From NCBI RefSeq assembly GCF_040869045.1, contig NC_090319.1, forward strand, positions 61,414,779-61,478,778: a stretch of DNA of 64,000 nt, in the 5' to 3' direction. Below are positions 1-11,168 of the stretch, in pieces. Source of the DNA: Eurosta solidaginis. Taxonomy: Eukaryota; Arthropoda; Insecta; Diptera; Tephritidae. Position 1 is the first letter of the stretch. Each line of letters opens with the position of its first letter. The translations under genes and the position numbers were made by a program. The notes below the pieces were generated by a model, which did not search any database, was not told where the DNA came from, and worked only from the letters and a program-made list of their open reading frames with translations.

Positions 1-1572
1 GGTATGCCTTTGTACTTGCATCTGAAAAAGCGTGTAGTTGCGCTTCAAAATCAAAATGTACTAACCTTGGACTTTTTAAATTGCTAATCGATGTAATTGG
101 TGGCATATGTCCGTCCACTGTGTGTAGATTTGCATTGGCACGCTTTCGTCCCACGATAATTTGAGCTTCCAGAGCTGTTGCATCAATAGTTTGCAGGTAA
201 CGACGATGGGGTTTAACAACCCAAGCGGATCGAAGATGCTCGCAATTCTCTACAGAATAGTGCGTTTGCTGATTTTTGACGATGGCGGGTCCAAAGACGA
301 GTACGAAAACAGAAAATTGTCATCCTGGGGTGACCACTTCAGACCTAGCGCCTTGATATATGAAACGCCGCCAATATTTACATTTACTTCCCTATCGGCG
401 TCTGGTATGTCAGCTATAATGTTGTGGTGATTCGACGCGAACTTTCGAAGAGGAAATCCTCCTCCAGCTAGTAAATCGATTACTTCATTCTTAATGGCCA
501 CCACTTCCTCGATAGTTGCAGCGCCAGTCATTAAGTTGTCAACATAAAAATCACGGAGAGTGACAGCAGCCCCAATCGAGTGTGTCGAAACATTGTCGTA
601 AGCTAACTGCCGAAGACATCTCACTGCCAAAAAAGGGGCACAATTGGTTCCATATGTGACGGTCTGCAACTGATAAGTGCAGAGTTCTTGACCTGGTGCG
701 TTTCTCCATAAAATGCATTGATACTTCGCATCTCTCTCATCTACGATGATTTGCCGATACATTTTTGTTATATCGGCCATTAATACGAACCGATACGTGC
801 GAAAGCGGAGAAGAATGGTGAATATGTCGTCTTGCAACGTAGGACCACTTCGAAGAACATCGTTTAATGCAACTCCATTTGATGTGCGACAGGACGCATC
901 GAACACCACTCGTAGCCTTGTCGATGAACTGTCCAATTTGACCACACAGTGGTGGGGAATGTACGTTCTGGCCTTCGATGACAATTCATTTGGTTGTAAT
1001 AAAACCATATGTTTTAAGTCGATGTATTCCTGTATAAAGTTTTTATATTCGTCTTTAATCGCACTGTCGGTAAGTATTCTCTTCTCCACCGACCAGAATC
1101 TACGACGAGCGATTTCGTATGACTGGCCAAGCTTGCTTGGACTTGTCGAGAAGGGCAACCGAACAATGAATTTGTGTGTTATAGGGCAACGAGTTGTTGT
1201 TTTTTGGAAATATACCTCACACTCCTCCTCTTCCAACGTACGCTCGGCCTTTCGGGAATGATAGCTCTCTTCTAATTTCCAGAACTTCTCTAGAAGAGTG
1301 TCTATTGACGGTTGCGCTGTTGTGGTATGTGTGCTGGAGGGGATGACGGGTGGTGACGAAGTAAGCAAGGTCGATGATGAAACTAATGGTCGTGACCTTA
1401 TAGCACCAGCTACAATCCAGCCTAGCTGCGTCTTCTGTAGTGCTGGCAGATTTTTGTCCAATTTTATCTGACCCACCGATAGAATGTCGAAAAAGAGCCC
1501 AGCCCCGATGAGTAAGTCAATAGGACCAGGACAGTTGAAGGTGCGGTCAGCTAATTTGATATTGTTTGGCAT
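1..1572 (-). pseudogene. BEL/Pao pol: end of protease, reverse transcriptase, A17-type region
   Basis: In a live element this part of the polyprotein copies element RNA into DNA in cytoplasmic particles. Visible Pao-type RT features are the VVFDAS block, the DITKMYRQI block and a late YVDN catalytic motif in place of the YxDD of other retroelements. A GPIDLLIGA protease-end motif lies just before. After RT comes the segment with the FDPLGLL motif. It is separated by an in-frame TAG at 250-252, and reading continues to the window edge with a frameshift near 85-95, where RNase H-type residues (AFSDAS) appear. The ATG at 1572 is not a real start: two in-frame TGA codons just upstream separate it from the protease. 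Clearly a pseudogene; family assignment is firm. Confidence 0.9.
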
Positions 1573-1575
1573 TCA

Positions 1576-2455
1576 TCAATGGGTTACATCAATACAATTT
1601 TGGGGTTGATGTGTCGAAATCGATGGGAGTATAACTGTTTCCATTACCGAGGAAAATCCATTGTGAAGCGATTGGATACTAATACAAGCGCCTTGGTATG
1701 ACTTGGTTCTTAATGCTCCAATACCGGTTATTTCGAGGTCAATTTTGGTCCGTTTTAGATGAAGCAATTGAGCCGCATGCTCCGTCATAAAGTTCAACTG
1801 GGAGGCCGAATCAAGCAGCGCTCTTACTATTAGCCTTGTACCATGGTTAGTATAAATTTGCACTAACGCAGTTGCCAGAATTACCTCACTCGTACCTGTA
1901 CTGACCTTCAATGCAGCACATGGCGGCGAATGCGTTGTCTCCGAACATTGCGGCTGTTGTCGATGAAGAAGCGTGTGGTGGCTTACCTTACAATGTTGAC
2001 AACGATTGGCAGAAGGACACTTACTAGACGTATGACCTGTTCCAAGGCAATTTAGGCATATTTGATTTTTCTTTGCAATACTATAACGCTGCATTGGGTC
2101 CATTGCGTTGAATTTTTCACATTTAAATGGCAAATGTGTAACAGCCTCGTTACATAATAAACATTTGTTGGTTACTGACGACACCAATGATGTACTTGAC
2201 TTCACCAACGCCGATGATTTGGTAGCTGACGAAGCCTTAGATGTGGATTTTCTGTTGACTTCAATGATATTGACCGTGTGGCAGCGGCGCTCGATAAATG
2301 TAGCTAGATCATCCCATGTTGGTAACTGAAGCGAAGATGACGAAGAATTATCCCACTTAGTAGTCACATACTCTTCCCATTTGACTTGAATTTCTGGATC
2401 TAATTTAGAGACGATGAAGTGCAACAAAATTCCATCCGTGATTTGTGTGCGTGAA
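1576..2455 (-). pseudogene. BEL/Pao gag C-terminus with zinc knuckles, and aspartic protease
   Basis: Three Cys/His clusters follow one another (CLLCNEAVTHLPFKC, CLNCLGTGHTSSKC, CQHCKVSHHTLLH), as in BEL/Pao nucleocapsid regions. Downstream is the protease with an LLDSASQLNFM active-site segment (Asp-Ser-Ala in place of Asp-Thr-Gly, usual for this family). The frame is the same as that of the gag N-terminus at 5891-6744; the LINE insertion and its 12-bp duplication separate them. Two consecutive TGA codons near 1573-1578 end the reading frame, and the protease tail continues in the same frame in the next block. The ATG at 2427 is an artefact of the interruption. Confidence 0.88.
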
Positions 2456-2467
2456 GCAAGAGATTGT
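2456..2467. repeat. Target-site duplication, copy 1 (LINE 3' side)
   Basis: GCAAGAGATTGT, identical to 5879-5890. It brackets the LINE at 2468-5878, and keeping one copy rejoins the BEL gag reading frame. Confidence 0.93.
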
Positions 2468-2479
2468 TGTTGTTGTTGT

Positions 2480-3038
2480 AGCAGTGCTTCGCCCCACCTA
2501 ACAGACGCGACCGATCACAAACTGTCATCAATATCCTCTAACGGGAGTCCAAGGAAACTTGCTGTTTCAACAGTGGTGGACCATAGGGAAAGGGGTGTTA
2601 GAGGCGTTGGTTCCACATTACAATTAAAGAGATGGTTGGTGTCATGTGGGGACACATTGCAAGCGGGGCATACATTTTGTATGTCGGGGTTGATTCTGGA
2701 TAGGTAAGAGTTTAACCTGTTACAGTATCCAGAACGAAGTTGAGCCAGAGTGACACGCGTTTCCCTGGGGAGTATGCGTTCCTCTTCCGCAAGTTTATGG
2801 ATACTTTACTTTGAGTACTGGGTTCACCGGGCAATTCCCGGCATAAAGGTCCGACGCCTGTTTGTGGAGTTCACCAAGGACCTGCTTGTGTTTTTTCGCT
2901 TCATACGGCTGTGTTCTCAGATGCCGTATTTCCTCAAAATGCTGAGATGACTCCTTAAACCCCTAGGCGGTGCTGGCTCGTCAATCAGATGTCTGTTGGG
3001 ATGCCCAGGTTTCTGGGTATTCAACAGGAACTGTTTGG
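2480..3038 (-). pseudogene. LINE ORF2 C-terminal region, frameshifted
   Basis: Downstream of the reverse transcriptase the frame shifts near 3040. The continuing frames still show a RERNEML segment and a terminal Cys/His cluster (C-x2-C-x4-D-x2-HLFNC type), as at the end of many jockey-type ORF2 proteins. Several stops are present. Position and residue pattern support it as the C-terminus of the 3039-4601 protein. Confidence 0.65.
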
Positions 3039-4601
3039 TCAGCATCTCGTTTCTTTCCCTGATGGGGAGTATTCTCGCCTATTATGTAGATGGTGTTCTG
3101 GGGACATAAGAAGACAGCCCGTGGCAATTCTGAGAGCAGTATTTTGGCAGGCCTGTAGCTTCTTCCAGTGTGTAATTTTTAGGCTTGGCGACCATATGGG
3201 TGACGCGTAGCACGTAATCGGCTGGCTAATTGCTTTGTATGTAGTCATGAGCGTTTCTTTATCTTTTCCCCAGGTACTGCCAGCAAGGGATTTGAGGATT
3301 TTGTTACGGCTCTGAATTCTCGGAACAATTGCGGCTGCGTGCTCACCAAAATGTAGATCCTGATCAAACGTCACACCCAAGATTTTGGGGTGTAGGACAG
3401 TCGGTAGCGTAGAGCCATCGACGTGGATGTTCAAAATGGTCGACATTTGGGACGTCCATGTTGTAAATAAGGTCGCGGAAGATTTAGTCGGTGATAATGC
3501 CAGGTTTCGCGAGGCGAAAAAACTGGAGAGATCAGGGAGGTAGCCGTTTATTTTATTGCATAGCTCATCGATCTGTGGGCATGGGCCTGTGGCCATTACT
3601 GTGCAGTCATCGGCGTAGGAAACGATTGTGACTCCTTCCGGTGGTGAAGGTAGCTTAGATATGTAGAAATTAAACAGAAGTGGGGATAGGACACCACCCT
3701 GTGGCACCCCTTGTTTAATTCTCCTTGGCTTTGATGTTTCGTTTCTAAATAGCACCGATGCCTGCCGACCACCCAGATAATTTGCGGTCCACCTTTTAAG
3801 ACATGGGGGAAGGGTAGACCCTTCCAGGTCTTGCAGTAACGAGCCATGGTTGACCGTATCAAAAGCTTTTGATAGGTCTAGCGCTACGAGTACTGTTCTA
3901 TGGTGGGGGTTTTGATTTAAACCGCAATTTATCTGGGTGCTAATGGCATTTAGCGCGGAGGTAGTGCTATGGAGTTTTCTGAAGCCATGCTGATGGGAGG
4001 CTAGTTGCAAATTTGCTTGGAAATAAGGGAGCAAAATGGCTTCGAGCGTCTTTGCTACTGGCGATAGGAGAGATATCGGACGATACGACTCTCCTATGTT
4101 AGCTGGTTTACCAGGCTTTAGTAGCGGGACCACCTTGGCCATTTTCCATTTCTCGGGTATGACAAAGGTGGAAAGAGACAGGTTGAAGACCTGCGCTAAA
4201 TATTTGAAACCCTCTTTCCCTAGGCTTTTAAGCATCGGCATGGCTATGCCGTCTGGGCCCACTGCTTTGGATGGTTTAGCGCGACCAATGGCGTCCTCAA
4301 CCTCTTTAGCGGTGATGGTGATTGGTGACGCGCTGAATTTGTGTTTATGTGCGTGTCTGTTGGCCCTCCGTCTATCTTCGTCGACCGTAGAATGCATTAT
4401 ATATTGTCGGCAGAAAGCGCTCGCGCATTTTTTCGCATCCGACAGCACTTTGTCGCCAAAGGCGATGGAAACTTTGTCTTTGTGCTTAGTCGGATTCGAT
4501 AGGGACTTTACGGTGGACCAAAGTTTACCCACACCGGTAGAGAGGTTACAACCCCTTAGGTGCTCCTCCCATTTCGCCCGCTTGTGTTCATCCACAAGCA
4601 A
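3039..4601 (-). pseudogene. LINE reverse transcriptase domain
   Basis: A 520-residue open segment with an RT domain that in a live element would prime on nicked target DNA and copy the element RNA. Visible blocks in order: KPSKAVGPDGIAM (~residues 109-121), PLLKPGKP and YRPISLLSPVAKTLE (~160-187), LDLSKAFDTVNH (~243-254), KQGVPQGGVLSPLLFNFY (~299-316) and the catalytic YADD (~331-334). No RNase H follows. The endonuclease upstream is in another frame, with no overlap between 4601 and 4663, so the original ORF2 is broken. The first ATG here is not a genuine start. Confidence 0.92.
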
Positions 4602-4662
4602 TCTGATGCGTTGGTTTATATCCCTTATTTGGGGGTCGCCTGGATCAAGCTGCCTTATAAGG

Positions 4663-5878
4663 TCACGTTCTCTCGCTAAGTTTGCGGCCTCCGCCGGGAA
4701 GTGGGCCGGATTTCGGGGATTCTCCCGGCGGGAATGAAACGTGCCGAGGCGGATTCAATGACCTTGCGGAAGGCACGCTCCCCTTGGCGGGCATCAGTCG
4801 GGATAGGGAGGGCAGCAAAGAGGTTGTCTGTAAAGATTTATATTCTTCCCACTTTCCTTTTTTAAAGTTTATGAAAGTGCGTTTTTCGGTGACGATGAAG
4901 TCGGCGGTACGCTCGAGCGAAACAAGTATAGGCAGGTGGTCGGATGCCAATGATACCATCGGCTGCCAGTTGACGCAGTTAACGAGTTCTGCGCTCACGA
5001 TTGAGATATCTGGCGAACTGTGACAGCTTCCTACCATACGTGTGGGGGCGTCTCCGTTTATTGTGCAGAACGTCGTTTCTTCTATTTGATCCGCCAACAT
5101 CTCGCCCCTACTGTCCGCCCGCAAATTTGAATGCCATAGATCATGATGGGCATTGAAGTCGCCTAAAATAATGCGATTGTTTCCAGTGAGTAAGGCTCTG
5201 ATATTAGGGCGGTATCCACGGGGCAACAGGTGGCAGGGCGGATGTAGATGTTGATGATTTCTAGGTTTGCATCGCCTGACCGGACAGATAGGCCTTGACG
5301 TTCTAAGACGTTGTCCCTGCGGTCGATGCCAGGATCAAATATGTGATATTGCACAGAGTGGTGTATTATAAACGCGAGGCCGCCTCCATTTCCGCTCTCG
5401 CGATCTTTTCTGTGGACATTATACCCAGAGCAGGTCTGCAATGCAGATCGTGCTGTGAGTTTAGTCTCTTGAATCGCAGCAATGCGGATGTTGTGCCGCT
5501 TCATGAAATTGACTATCTCCGTAATCTCCCCAGTTAGTCCATTACAGTTTAACTGCAGAATTCTGAAGTGCATGAGGGGAGACGTCGCCACTCTGGGGGT
5601 AAGTGACGGGTGACTACGCCTGGGTTGAGGAAGGCCAGGACGCAATTGCTGTTGTGGCCCTGGGACTGGGCGTCCTTGGGCAAGCATTGGGGTACCCGGA
5701 TGATTTGGGTTTGCGACCTGGCAACATGGCGCGATGAAACCCGTCGAGGGGTTGCCGTCGCGGAGACCAGAACATCTAGGAAAGTGGCACCACCCAAGGC
5801 AGGAGCTGCATTGGGCGGATGTCGCAAACATATATATTCTGTGCTGGCAAACGGTGCAAACGGAGGTAGGGACTAAGA
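4663..5878 (-). pseudogene. LINE endonuclease domain with N-terminal Cys-rich finger
   Basis: An apurinic-type endonuclease that would nick chromosomal DNA to start target-primed reverse transcription. It is split over two frames that overlap at 5163-5226; the frame changes near 5220, just after an IYIRPATCCP segment. The first frame carries a small Cys/His-rich finger (C-x2-C...C-x2-C, ~residues 8-35) and then LQLNCNGL and IQETKL. The second has LGDFNAHHDLW and SDHLPILV, which hold the catalytic Asp and His. The first codons derive from the duplication and flank, consistent with 5' truncation. Confidence 0.88.
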
Positions 5879-5890
5879 GCAAGAGATTGT
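5879..5890. repeat. Target-site duplication, copy 2 (LINE 5' side)
   Basis: GCAAGAGATTGT, identical to 2456-2467; marks the 5' end of the LINE. Confidence 0.93.
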
Positions 5891-6744
5891 AATGCGCGAA
5901 GATGGGAATTTATGGAATCGATGAATTCTCTTAGCGAAGACGCACTCGACGTCTTAAGGAATTTGCTATCAAACATTGCCTGTACATGTGACTGAAAAAT
6001 ATACCTTTTGTTGTCATATCTTTTCATGAGCAAGTCAATGGCACGATTATAATTGTCAGTGGTGACCTCTAAAGATTGAATGAGCCTGAAGGCGCCGTGG
6101 GTTAAACATGACCGTAGGTACTGAAACTTCTCAATTTCATTCAGTCCTACATTATTATGAACGAGAGCGGTGAACATATTATGAAAGTCTAGCCATTCGG
6201 TATGGTTTCCACTGAATTTCGTCAGTTGGAGTTTCGGTAAACTATAGCGATGCGAAGACGATGGTTGAATAGCAGGCATCGTGGTGCTGCTCAATGCCTC
6301 TACCTTGTTAATTTCAGCTATGCGTTCAACAATAGCGCTCCTGATATCGCAGTAGGTATCCTCAAATAAGGAGCGATGATTTTGGTCGATTTGCGACTCA
6401 TCTAAGGATTCTAAATCCGACTGCACCTTTTCGAAGACAGCGAAGTGGTGCTCAATCAGCGCTAGTTTGGTCTCAAGGTGATAAGATGACATGGTAGAGA
6501 ACTGCTGGATATCTTGATGGAGCTCTGCTACTCTGCTAAGTAACTTGTCTCGTTGAAGCAATTTTGTTCTAATGTTGCCGGCTGTATTTGGGGGTGTTCC
6601 AGTCTCCCCTTCCATACTGTTCGATGATACGTGTGACGAATAAAACTCAATTTCGCGATCGAAAATTTGGCTTTGGTTATAACGCGAACGCGGAGCCGAA
6701 ATCCGGCTCGAAGGACCTTTGTTCGAGCAAGTGGGCTTTTCCAC
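5891..6744 (-). pseudogene. BEL/Pao gag N-terminal region (DUF1759-type)
   Basis: The capsid-forming part of the BEL polyprotein. A coiled-coil-like N-terminus (RDKLLSRVAEL region) is followed by the LPKLQLTKFSG motif and the WLDFHNMFTALVH, FQYLRSCLTHGAF and LLMKRYDNKR segments that mark DUF1759. The reading frame runs straight into the 12-bp duplication and LINE, then resumes in the same frame at 2455. Two candidate starts exist (ATG at 6744 and at 6615); the later one, opening MEGETG, fits the compact gag start better. Confidence 0.88.
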
Positions 6745-7317
6745 TTGCTATACGTGCAAATAAAACGAAAAATTAATACCTTTGTAGGCACTTTAAATTT
6801 TAATTCAATTTAAGAAGTTACAACAATTACTATACAACTAATTTGATGCGCTATTAATTCGTGGGTCAATAATAAAAGCGGACTGTATCCAACGATGATC
6901 CAAAAACTTCTCCCTCACTCAACTCGAACAGCAATATCCAAGCATTAAAAATGTATTCAATATTCCAGTATAGCGGTGCAAGCGAAGAGCGGTAAATTGT
7001 TTTTCTAATTACCTTATGCGACTACCGGTGGGTGGGAGGAACAGATGCGTATTGCCTACGTGACTTAGTGAGGTGACGTGATGCTAGAGTGTATTGTTGT
7101 TGGTTGCGGTACCGACTTCGATGCAGCTGCAGTTTGCTCTCCTACCTATGTAGTTATGACAACGAAAAGAACGAAATTATGTAAGATGTATAAATATGTA
7201 CATATGAATGTGAAGTTGGTGACGATGATTTTGCTGGTATGTAATGTATACCAATGCAGTGGGCATGAAACGAAAAGTACGATGAGGAAATTGTTTGAAC
7301 TGATGTGCTTCAACAGC
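6745..7317. other. BEL leader or LTR region, boundaries not resolved
   Basis: Noncoding, AT-rich sequence upstream (minus strand) of BEL gag. It should contain the primer-binding site and 5' LTR, but there is no second LTR in the window to compare with, so I cannot mark the ends. I see no other gene here. Confidence 0.4.
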
Positions 7318-7560
7318 AATCTTCTGCTAACGTTCGTATCACTAAACTGTTGAATAAATAACTCAAATATTAAATAATGGAAAAATGGTCTTTATTAAAG
7401 TACTTCAAAATAACACTTATACTTTGCAACTAGCTTTCTTAATAACCAAACTGACTGATTGCTTAAATGAAACTGATTTCTCGCCTCCACTGTTGTCGCC
7501 CTTTTATACTGTCCGACCTCCTCGTTGCATATTTCTAGGCTTTTCTAATTCCAGAACTTA
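7318..7560 (-). repeat. LTR fragment related to the gypsy LTRs at 51948 and 55145
   Basis: The stretch from the CTTCTGCTAACGTTCG segment through AAAAATGGTCTTTATTA and the CTTTTATACT box aligns collinearly, at clearly reduced identity, with 51990-52200 and 55180-55385. On the minus strand it keeps a TATAAAAG box where the intact LTRs have TATAAAG, and an AATAAA-type region on the R/U5 side. Outer ends are lost. It could be a solo-LTR remnant or the 5' LTR of a relative; it sits upstream of the BEL gag but shows no join to it. Confidence 0.6.
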
Positions 7561-8189
7561 CTAGTTACCCTGCAAAAATCGCGAGCACTCCATGCATGCA
7601 TGGAAAGCCCAGAGATTTTTTCATTTAACGAAAAAAGCGTCGCAGGCGAAAATATGGAATAAAAAATCGCGCGATTTAGGATATAGGAAAGAGAAGAGAA
7701 GAAGCGCAATTCCGTACACGTAAATAAATACTGAATAGAAAATTTAAAACAAATTAAAAGATCAGCAGTCTCGTTGCCCATTACCGGCCAAACCATGAGT
7801 AAAATTAGCAAGGATGGAAAAAGGAGGCGCATGCGTATACAGGCTTTAGCCCAAATTTATCAAACGCCGTGCGACCAAAGAGGATATGCCACTATGAAAG
7901 TACTGCAACGTGAACCCAACAGACGAACAGCCTAGTGCTTAACCTATCTCTCAACGGTAGTCACATGGGGATAAGTAGCATTACGTAGACGGCAGGAGTT
8001 AAGGTGCACATTAAAGTCCTTACTGATTTCGAGGCTTTCGATGATTTCTCCAAAGAAAAAAGAGAGCGCGTACATATGTAGAAGTTTTATTTGTTCGTCA
8101 TCATTAAAGATTAGTTTCTAATTGCATGCAAATAATTAATTACAATAAAATAATGATAGGACGGAAAAATATTATCAATAAAGGCAATC
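7561..8189. other. Unassigned spacer
   Basis: About 630 bp without a convincing gene or repeat end. Small open frames lack recognisable domains. Confidence 0.4.
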
Positions 8190-9135
8190 AGGTTGGGTAC
8201 CTTTCATGGGGGTGTTTGCGCCTTGCACTCACCGGCGTCACCCCAAACCGTCGACTCGTAGGTGTTTTTTACACCCTCCCTCCCTCATGTAGGGGCGGAG
8301 CCTCCTCGTGATGGCACCTGGTAACGCTTCGGCGGCTAATTCGAGCGGCGACCTTTCTTCCCACCCCCTCAACCCTATCTTCCTTTCTTCTTCCTCTTCA
8401 TTTTTCTCTCCCCTTCTCCTTAATGGGCTGGTTCAAGGTGTTATACGACCCGTGCCGAGGATCAGCCTGGTTGGGGGCCCATAAATAGCCCAGTCGTTAA
8501 CGGAGTGCATCGAATACCGGGCGACCTTCGATGCTATTAAACCTTACCCGGACATCGCGGATCTCTGTCCGGGTGGACCTTTCCCCTTCTCCGCTACTCG
8601 TGGGATGTTTAGTATGGAGGAAAAATTTTCAAAAAATAGTAAGGAGGGCGGCTCTCCAAATAAGAAGTCGTTAGGAGCTTGCTACGTAAAGGCTACGGCA
8701 GCCGGGCCTCAAATTAGCTGAGAGAACTCCTCAGAGGTTCGCTGCTGCAGCGGCAGCTAGACAGAAAAGGGCCGAGAGATTATCCGGTTCGAGCAGTCCG
8801 AAGGCCAGTACCTCTAATGGAGGGGGTACTGACCGGGAGGCCATCAGTGCTACTACCGCCCCTCCCATGCACCCCACCAGCAAACCCTCCACCCAGCGAC
8901 AAGCGTCTGGTGGGTCGACTGCTGGGGGCCTCAGGGAGATGGGGGGGGGGGGGGGATCGGCTATAGGGCCAAGGACTCATCTAGGCAGGAAAGGGCTGAG
9001 GGAAAATCCAGCCTGGGTATTCCAAAGGCCGGTACCTCTCGGGGAGGGGCCACCGACCGGGAGGCCCTTGGGGCGGCTGCCGCCCATCTCGTAGCCACCA
9101 GCACGGCTGCCACTCGGCGTCAAGCGTCTGGCGGT

Positions 9136-10068
9136 TTGGCTGCTGGGGGCTCCAGGGGTGTGGGGGTGGCCGGCTCTAGGGTCAAGGGAGTCAAAAAGCC
9201 CAGTCATCAGGACAAGCGCTGGGCTTCCCGGATCCTGCGTAGGAATGCCTCCTCGCCGATAAGGGAGGGGGAAGTTTCCGCGGATGACTGGGCGAAGGCT
9301 CAGCGCGACCTTGCTTGGGCGAAGCAGATGTTGCCGGGGTTCAGGCTGGACTGGGTCGAGAGCGATGAAGCCTCGAAGCGCCAGCGGTCTATGGATGAAT
9401 CCAACCCTACGGCGCCGAAAAGGGCCAAGACGCAGGGAGGCTGGACTCGGTCTTTCGCCGAAATAGCCAAGGATCGGCAGATCATTGGTGTTATGGACGA
9501 GAGCAGCGAAGACGGCAGGATCCCGAAACAGTAGTGGAAGTGGATTGAGGCAGCGCTCGCTACTGTGGCCGTTAAGGTCAAAAAAGATAACCCTGGTCCG
9601 CCGCCTTCTTATACCGATGCGGGGTGGTTCCAGGGCAATATCAAACTAATTGCGTGTGACGACGCCAGGTCGGCGAAGCTTTACAAAGCCGCCGTCTCGC
9701 GGATAGGGGAGGTGTATTCGGGCGCGCGCCTCAAGGTGGTGGAGGCGTGTGATATCCCCTCACGACCAAGGGCGAGAGCCTAGGTTCCAGTGACGCCAAC
9801 GGACCCCGCTGATATCCTAGAGCTGCTCCAGAAGTACAATCCGGGTCTACCGACCCAAAACTGGAAGGTAGTTAACGTGGAGAAGACTGAACGGGCCACG
9901 ATGCAGATAGTCCTGCTTCTCGACAGCGCAAGCGTCGAAGCGTTGAAAAGGCAGGATTGCAGGGTAAGCTACGGCTTCAAAAATATAAGCCTTAAGGTTT
10001 ATAAGGCTGACGTTGAAGCCTTGGTAAACCTTGCGTCTCGTACGGAGGTGGCTGAAGTCTACTCTTAA
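9136..10068 (+). pseudogene. LOA-like LINE ORF1 (DUF4780-type)
   Basis: One reading frame broken by in-frame TAG codons at 9532-9534 and 9781-9783. A basic, Ser/Arg-rich N-terminus with KRAKTQ-type clusters is followed by a folded segment (GWFQGNIKLIACDDARSAKL, then DPADILELLQKYNPGLPT and a VDVEKTER-like strand). The same layout appears in the ORF1 of the element at 33739-34630 (GGWYNGVKMIACDNIASLRW), so this is the nucleic-acid-binding gag-like protein that packages element RNA. Upstream, a run of about 14 G at 8941-8954 probably shifted the frame and cut off the Gly-rich N-terminus, visible in another frame from 8867. Confidence 0.72.
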
Positions 10069-10084
10069 TGTTCTTCTTCTACCC

Positions 10085-10830
10085 AATTATAGCGATGGGA
10101 TCTGACAGCGGTCAGCGTCGAGGTGCTAGGGAGGAGCTTTAAACTTGCCTCCTTCTACCTAGCGCACTATCACCAAGGATCATTACCACCGGACAATTTC
10201 AGGGATTTCGTGAGAGCGGCAAATCCATGAAACGATTTCATCCTACTCGGAGGCGACGCCAATGCTCATCACGCCCAGTGGGGCAGCAGTGATACAAATG
10301 ACCGGGATGAGTCTTTATTTAACTACCTGTTAGGCACTAATCTAAGTATATGTAATAGGGGAAATGATCCCACTTTCATTACGAGGAACCGCGAAGAGAT
10401 CCTTTACACAACACTTGTCACAGACTCTTTCAGTGACCTGATCGTTTCATAGAGAGTTCTAAGGGAGCACTCCTTTTCTGACCATATATATATACGTTTT
10501 TTTATTTTCTCAGACAGCCAGGCCGCATTAAAGGCCCTGGACTCATTCGTTGACAACGCAAAGTCGGTCACTGAATGCCGCAGCTATTTTATCGAGATGG
10601 CTCAGCACTTCAGTATCAGCCTTATATGGGTACCTGGGCACAGGGATATTGAAGGCAATTGCAGAGCAGACGAGCTGGCCAGAAGAGGCACCACCGACCA
10701 TATCCTTCCGGGAAATGATTCGGTAGACATACCCATGGCCACTTTCAAGCTTCGTGTGAACACAAGCACTATAAGAATCGCAAATGGACTATGGTCAGCC
10801 ATATCATCGTGCAGGGCATTTTTTAAGTAA
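10085..10830 (+). pseudogene. LOA-like ORF2 relic: endonuclease joined to RNase H
   Basis: The frame that reads GGDANAHHAQWG (endonuclease, 10252 onward) and FSDHIYIRF (about 10480-10510) is the same one that continues as SDSQAALKAL and WVPGHRDIEGNCRADELA (RNase H, to about 10700). RNase H Asp and His positions are therefore visible, but the ~2-kb RT between the two domains is absent. In-frame stops at 10228-10230 and 10450-10452 show the endonuclease is dead too. The protein ends with a short C-terminal tail at 10828-10830. Confidence 0.8.
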
Positions 10831-11050
10831 TACGAACGTGGCCAAATGGCCACGTAGTAGTCCGTCGTGGCCACGTAGTAATCATAATCTGGCCACAACT
10901 AAATTTCGAAAATGCGTGAACAACACCTAACTGAAATAATGTCAGAAATTTTCTGAACATACATGATTTCCCCAAAATGTCAAAAAATATATAACTTGCT
11001 AATTCTAATGAAGTTTTTGGTACTAATCGAAGAAATTTATCAACGAATGA
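10831..11050. other. Short spacer with tandem GTGGCCACGTAGTA motif
   Basis: Just after the LINE, GGCCACGTAGTA is repeated twice at 10841-10885 in tandem-like form. Otherwise AT-rich with no gene. Confidence 0.4.
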
Positions 11051-11168
11051 ATGATAGTTAGAGATGGGAAAGGGGTAAATACCCAAATGGTAAATACACG
11101 GTAAATTGGTTATACATGGTAAAAATGGGTAAAGTCCCAAATATTTACCCAAAATAAATACCCACGAC

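Larger units (their letters stand above)
2468..5878 (-). mobile_element. Jockey-like non-LTR retrotransposon (LINE) inserted in BEL gag
   Basis: A 3.4-kb minus-strand LINE: endonuclease (5878-4663), reverse transcriptase (4601-3039) and a C-terminal Cys/His region ending in a short (CAA)n-like tail at 2468-2480. It is flanked by a perfect 12-bp duplication. No upstream gag-like ORF1 is present and the 5' end falls directly in the endonuclease ORF, so it is probably 5'-truncated. At least two frameshifts disable it. Placement in the jockey/CR1-type group rests on EN-RT without RNase H; the exact clade is open. Confidence 0.9.
1..6744 (-). mobile_element. BEL/Pao LTR retrotransposon, 3' end outside window
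   Basis: A minus-strand gag-protease-reverse transcriptase block in the order typical of BEL/Pao elements: gag N-terminus (6744-5891), gag zinc knuckles and protease (2455-1576), then reverse transcriptase and the A17-type region (1572-1). The RNase H tail and integrase would lie beyond position 1. A LINE at 2468-5878 interrupts gag. The copy is dead: it has in-frame stops at the protease/RT junction and after RT, plus a frameshift near position 90. I could not place its own 5' LTR with confidence; the candidate stretch is 6760-7320. Confidence 0.9.
8190..10830 (+). mobile_element. LOA-like LINE with internal deletion of the reverse transcriptase
   Basis: GC-rich 5' leader (about 8190-8620), ORF1 with a DUF4780-type segment (about 9136-10068), endonuclease remnant (about 10085-10512), then directly the RNase H domain (about 10513-10700) and C-terminus to 10830. 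The whole RT is missing. Gene order (DUF4780-type ORF1, EN, RNase H) and similarity to the longer minus-strand element at 29120-35640 support a LOA-clade assignment. No target duplication was found. Confidence 0.78.

Noticed and set aside
746..1261. Plus-strand open frame of 171 codons
   Set aside because: Antisense to the BEL reverse transcriptase; no domain of its own.
4036..4737. Plus-strand open frame of 233 codons
   Set aside because: Antisense shadow of the LINE reverse transcriptase.
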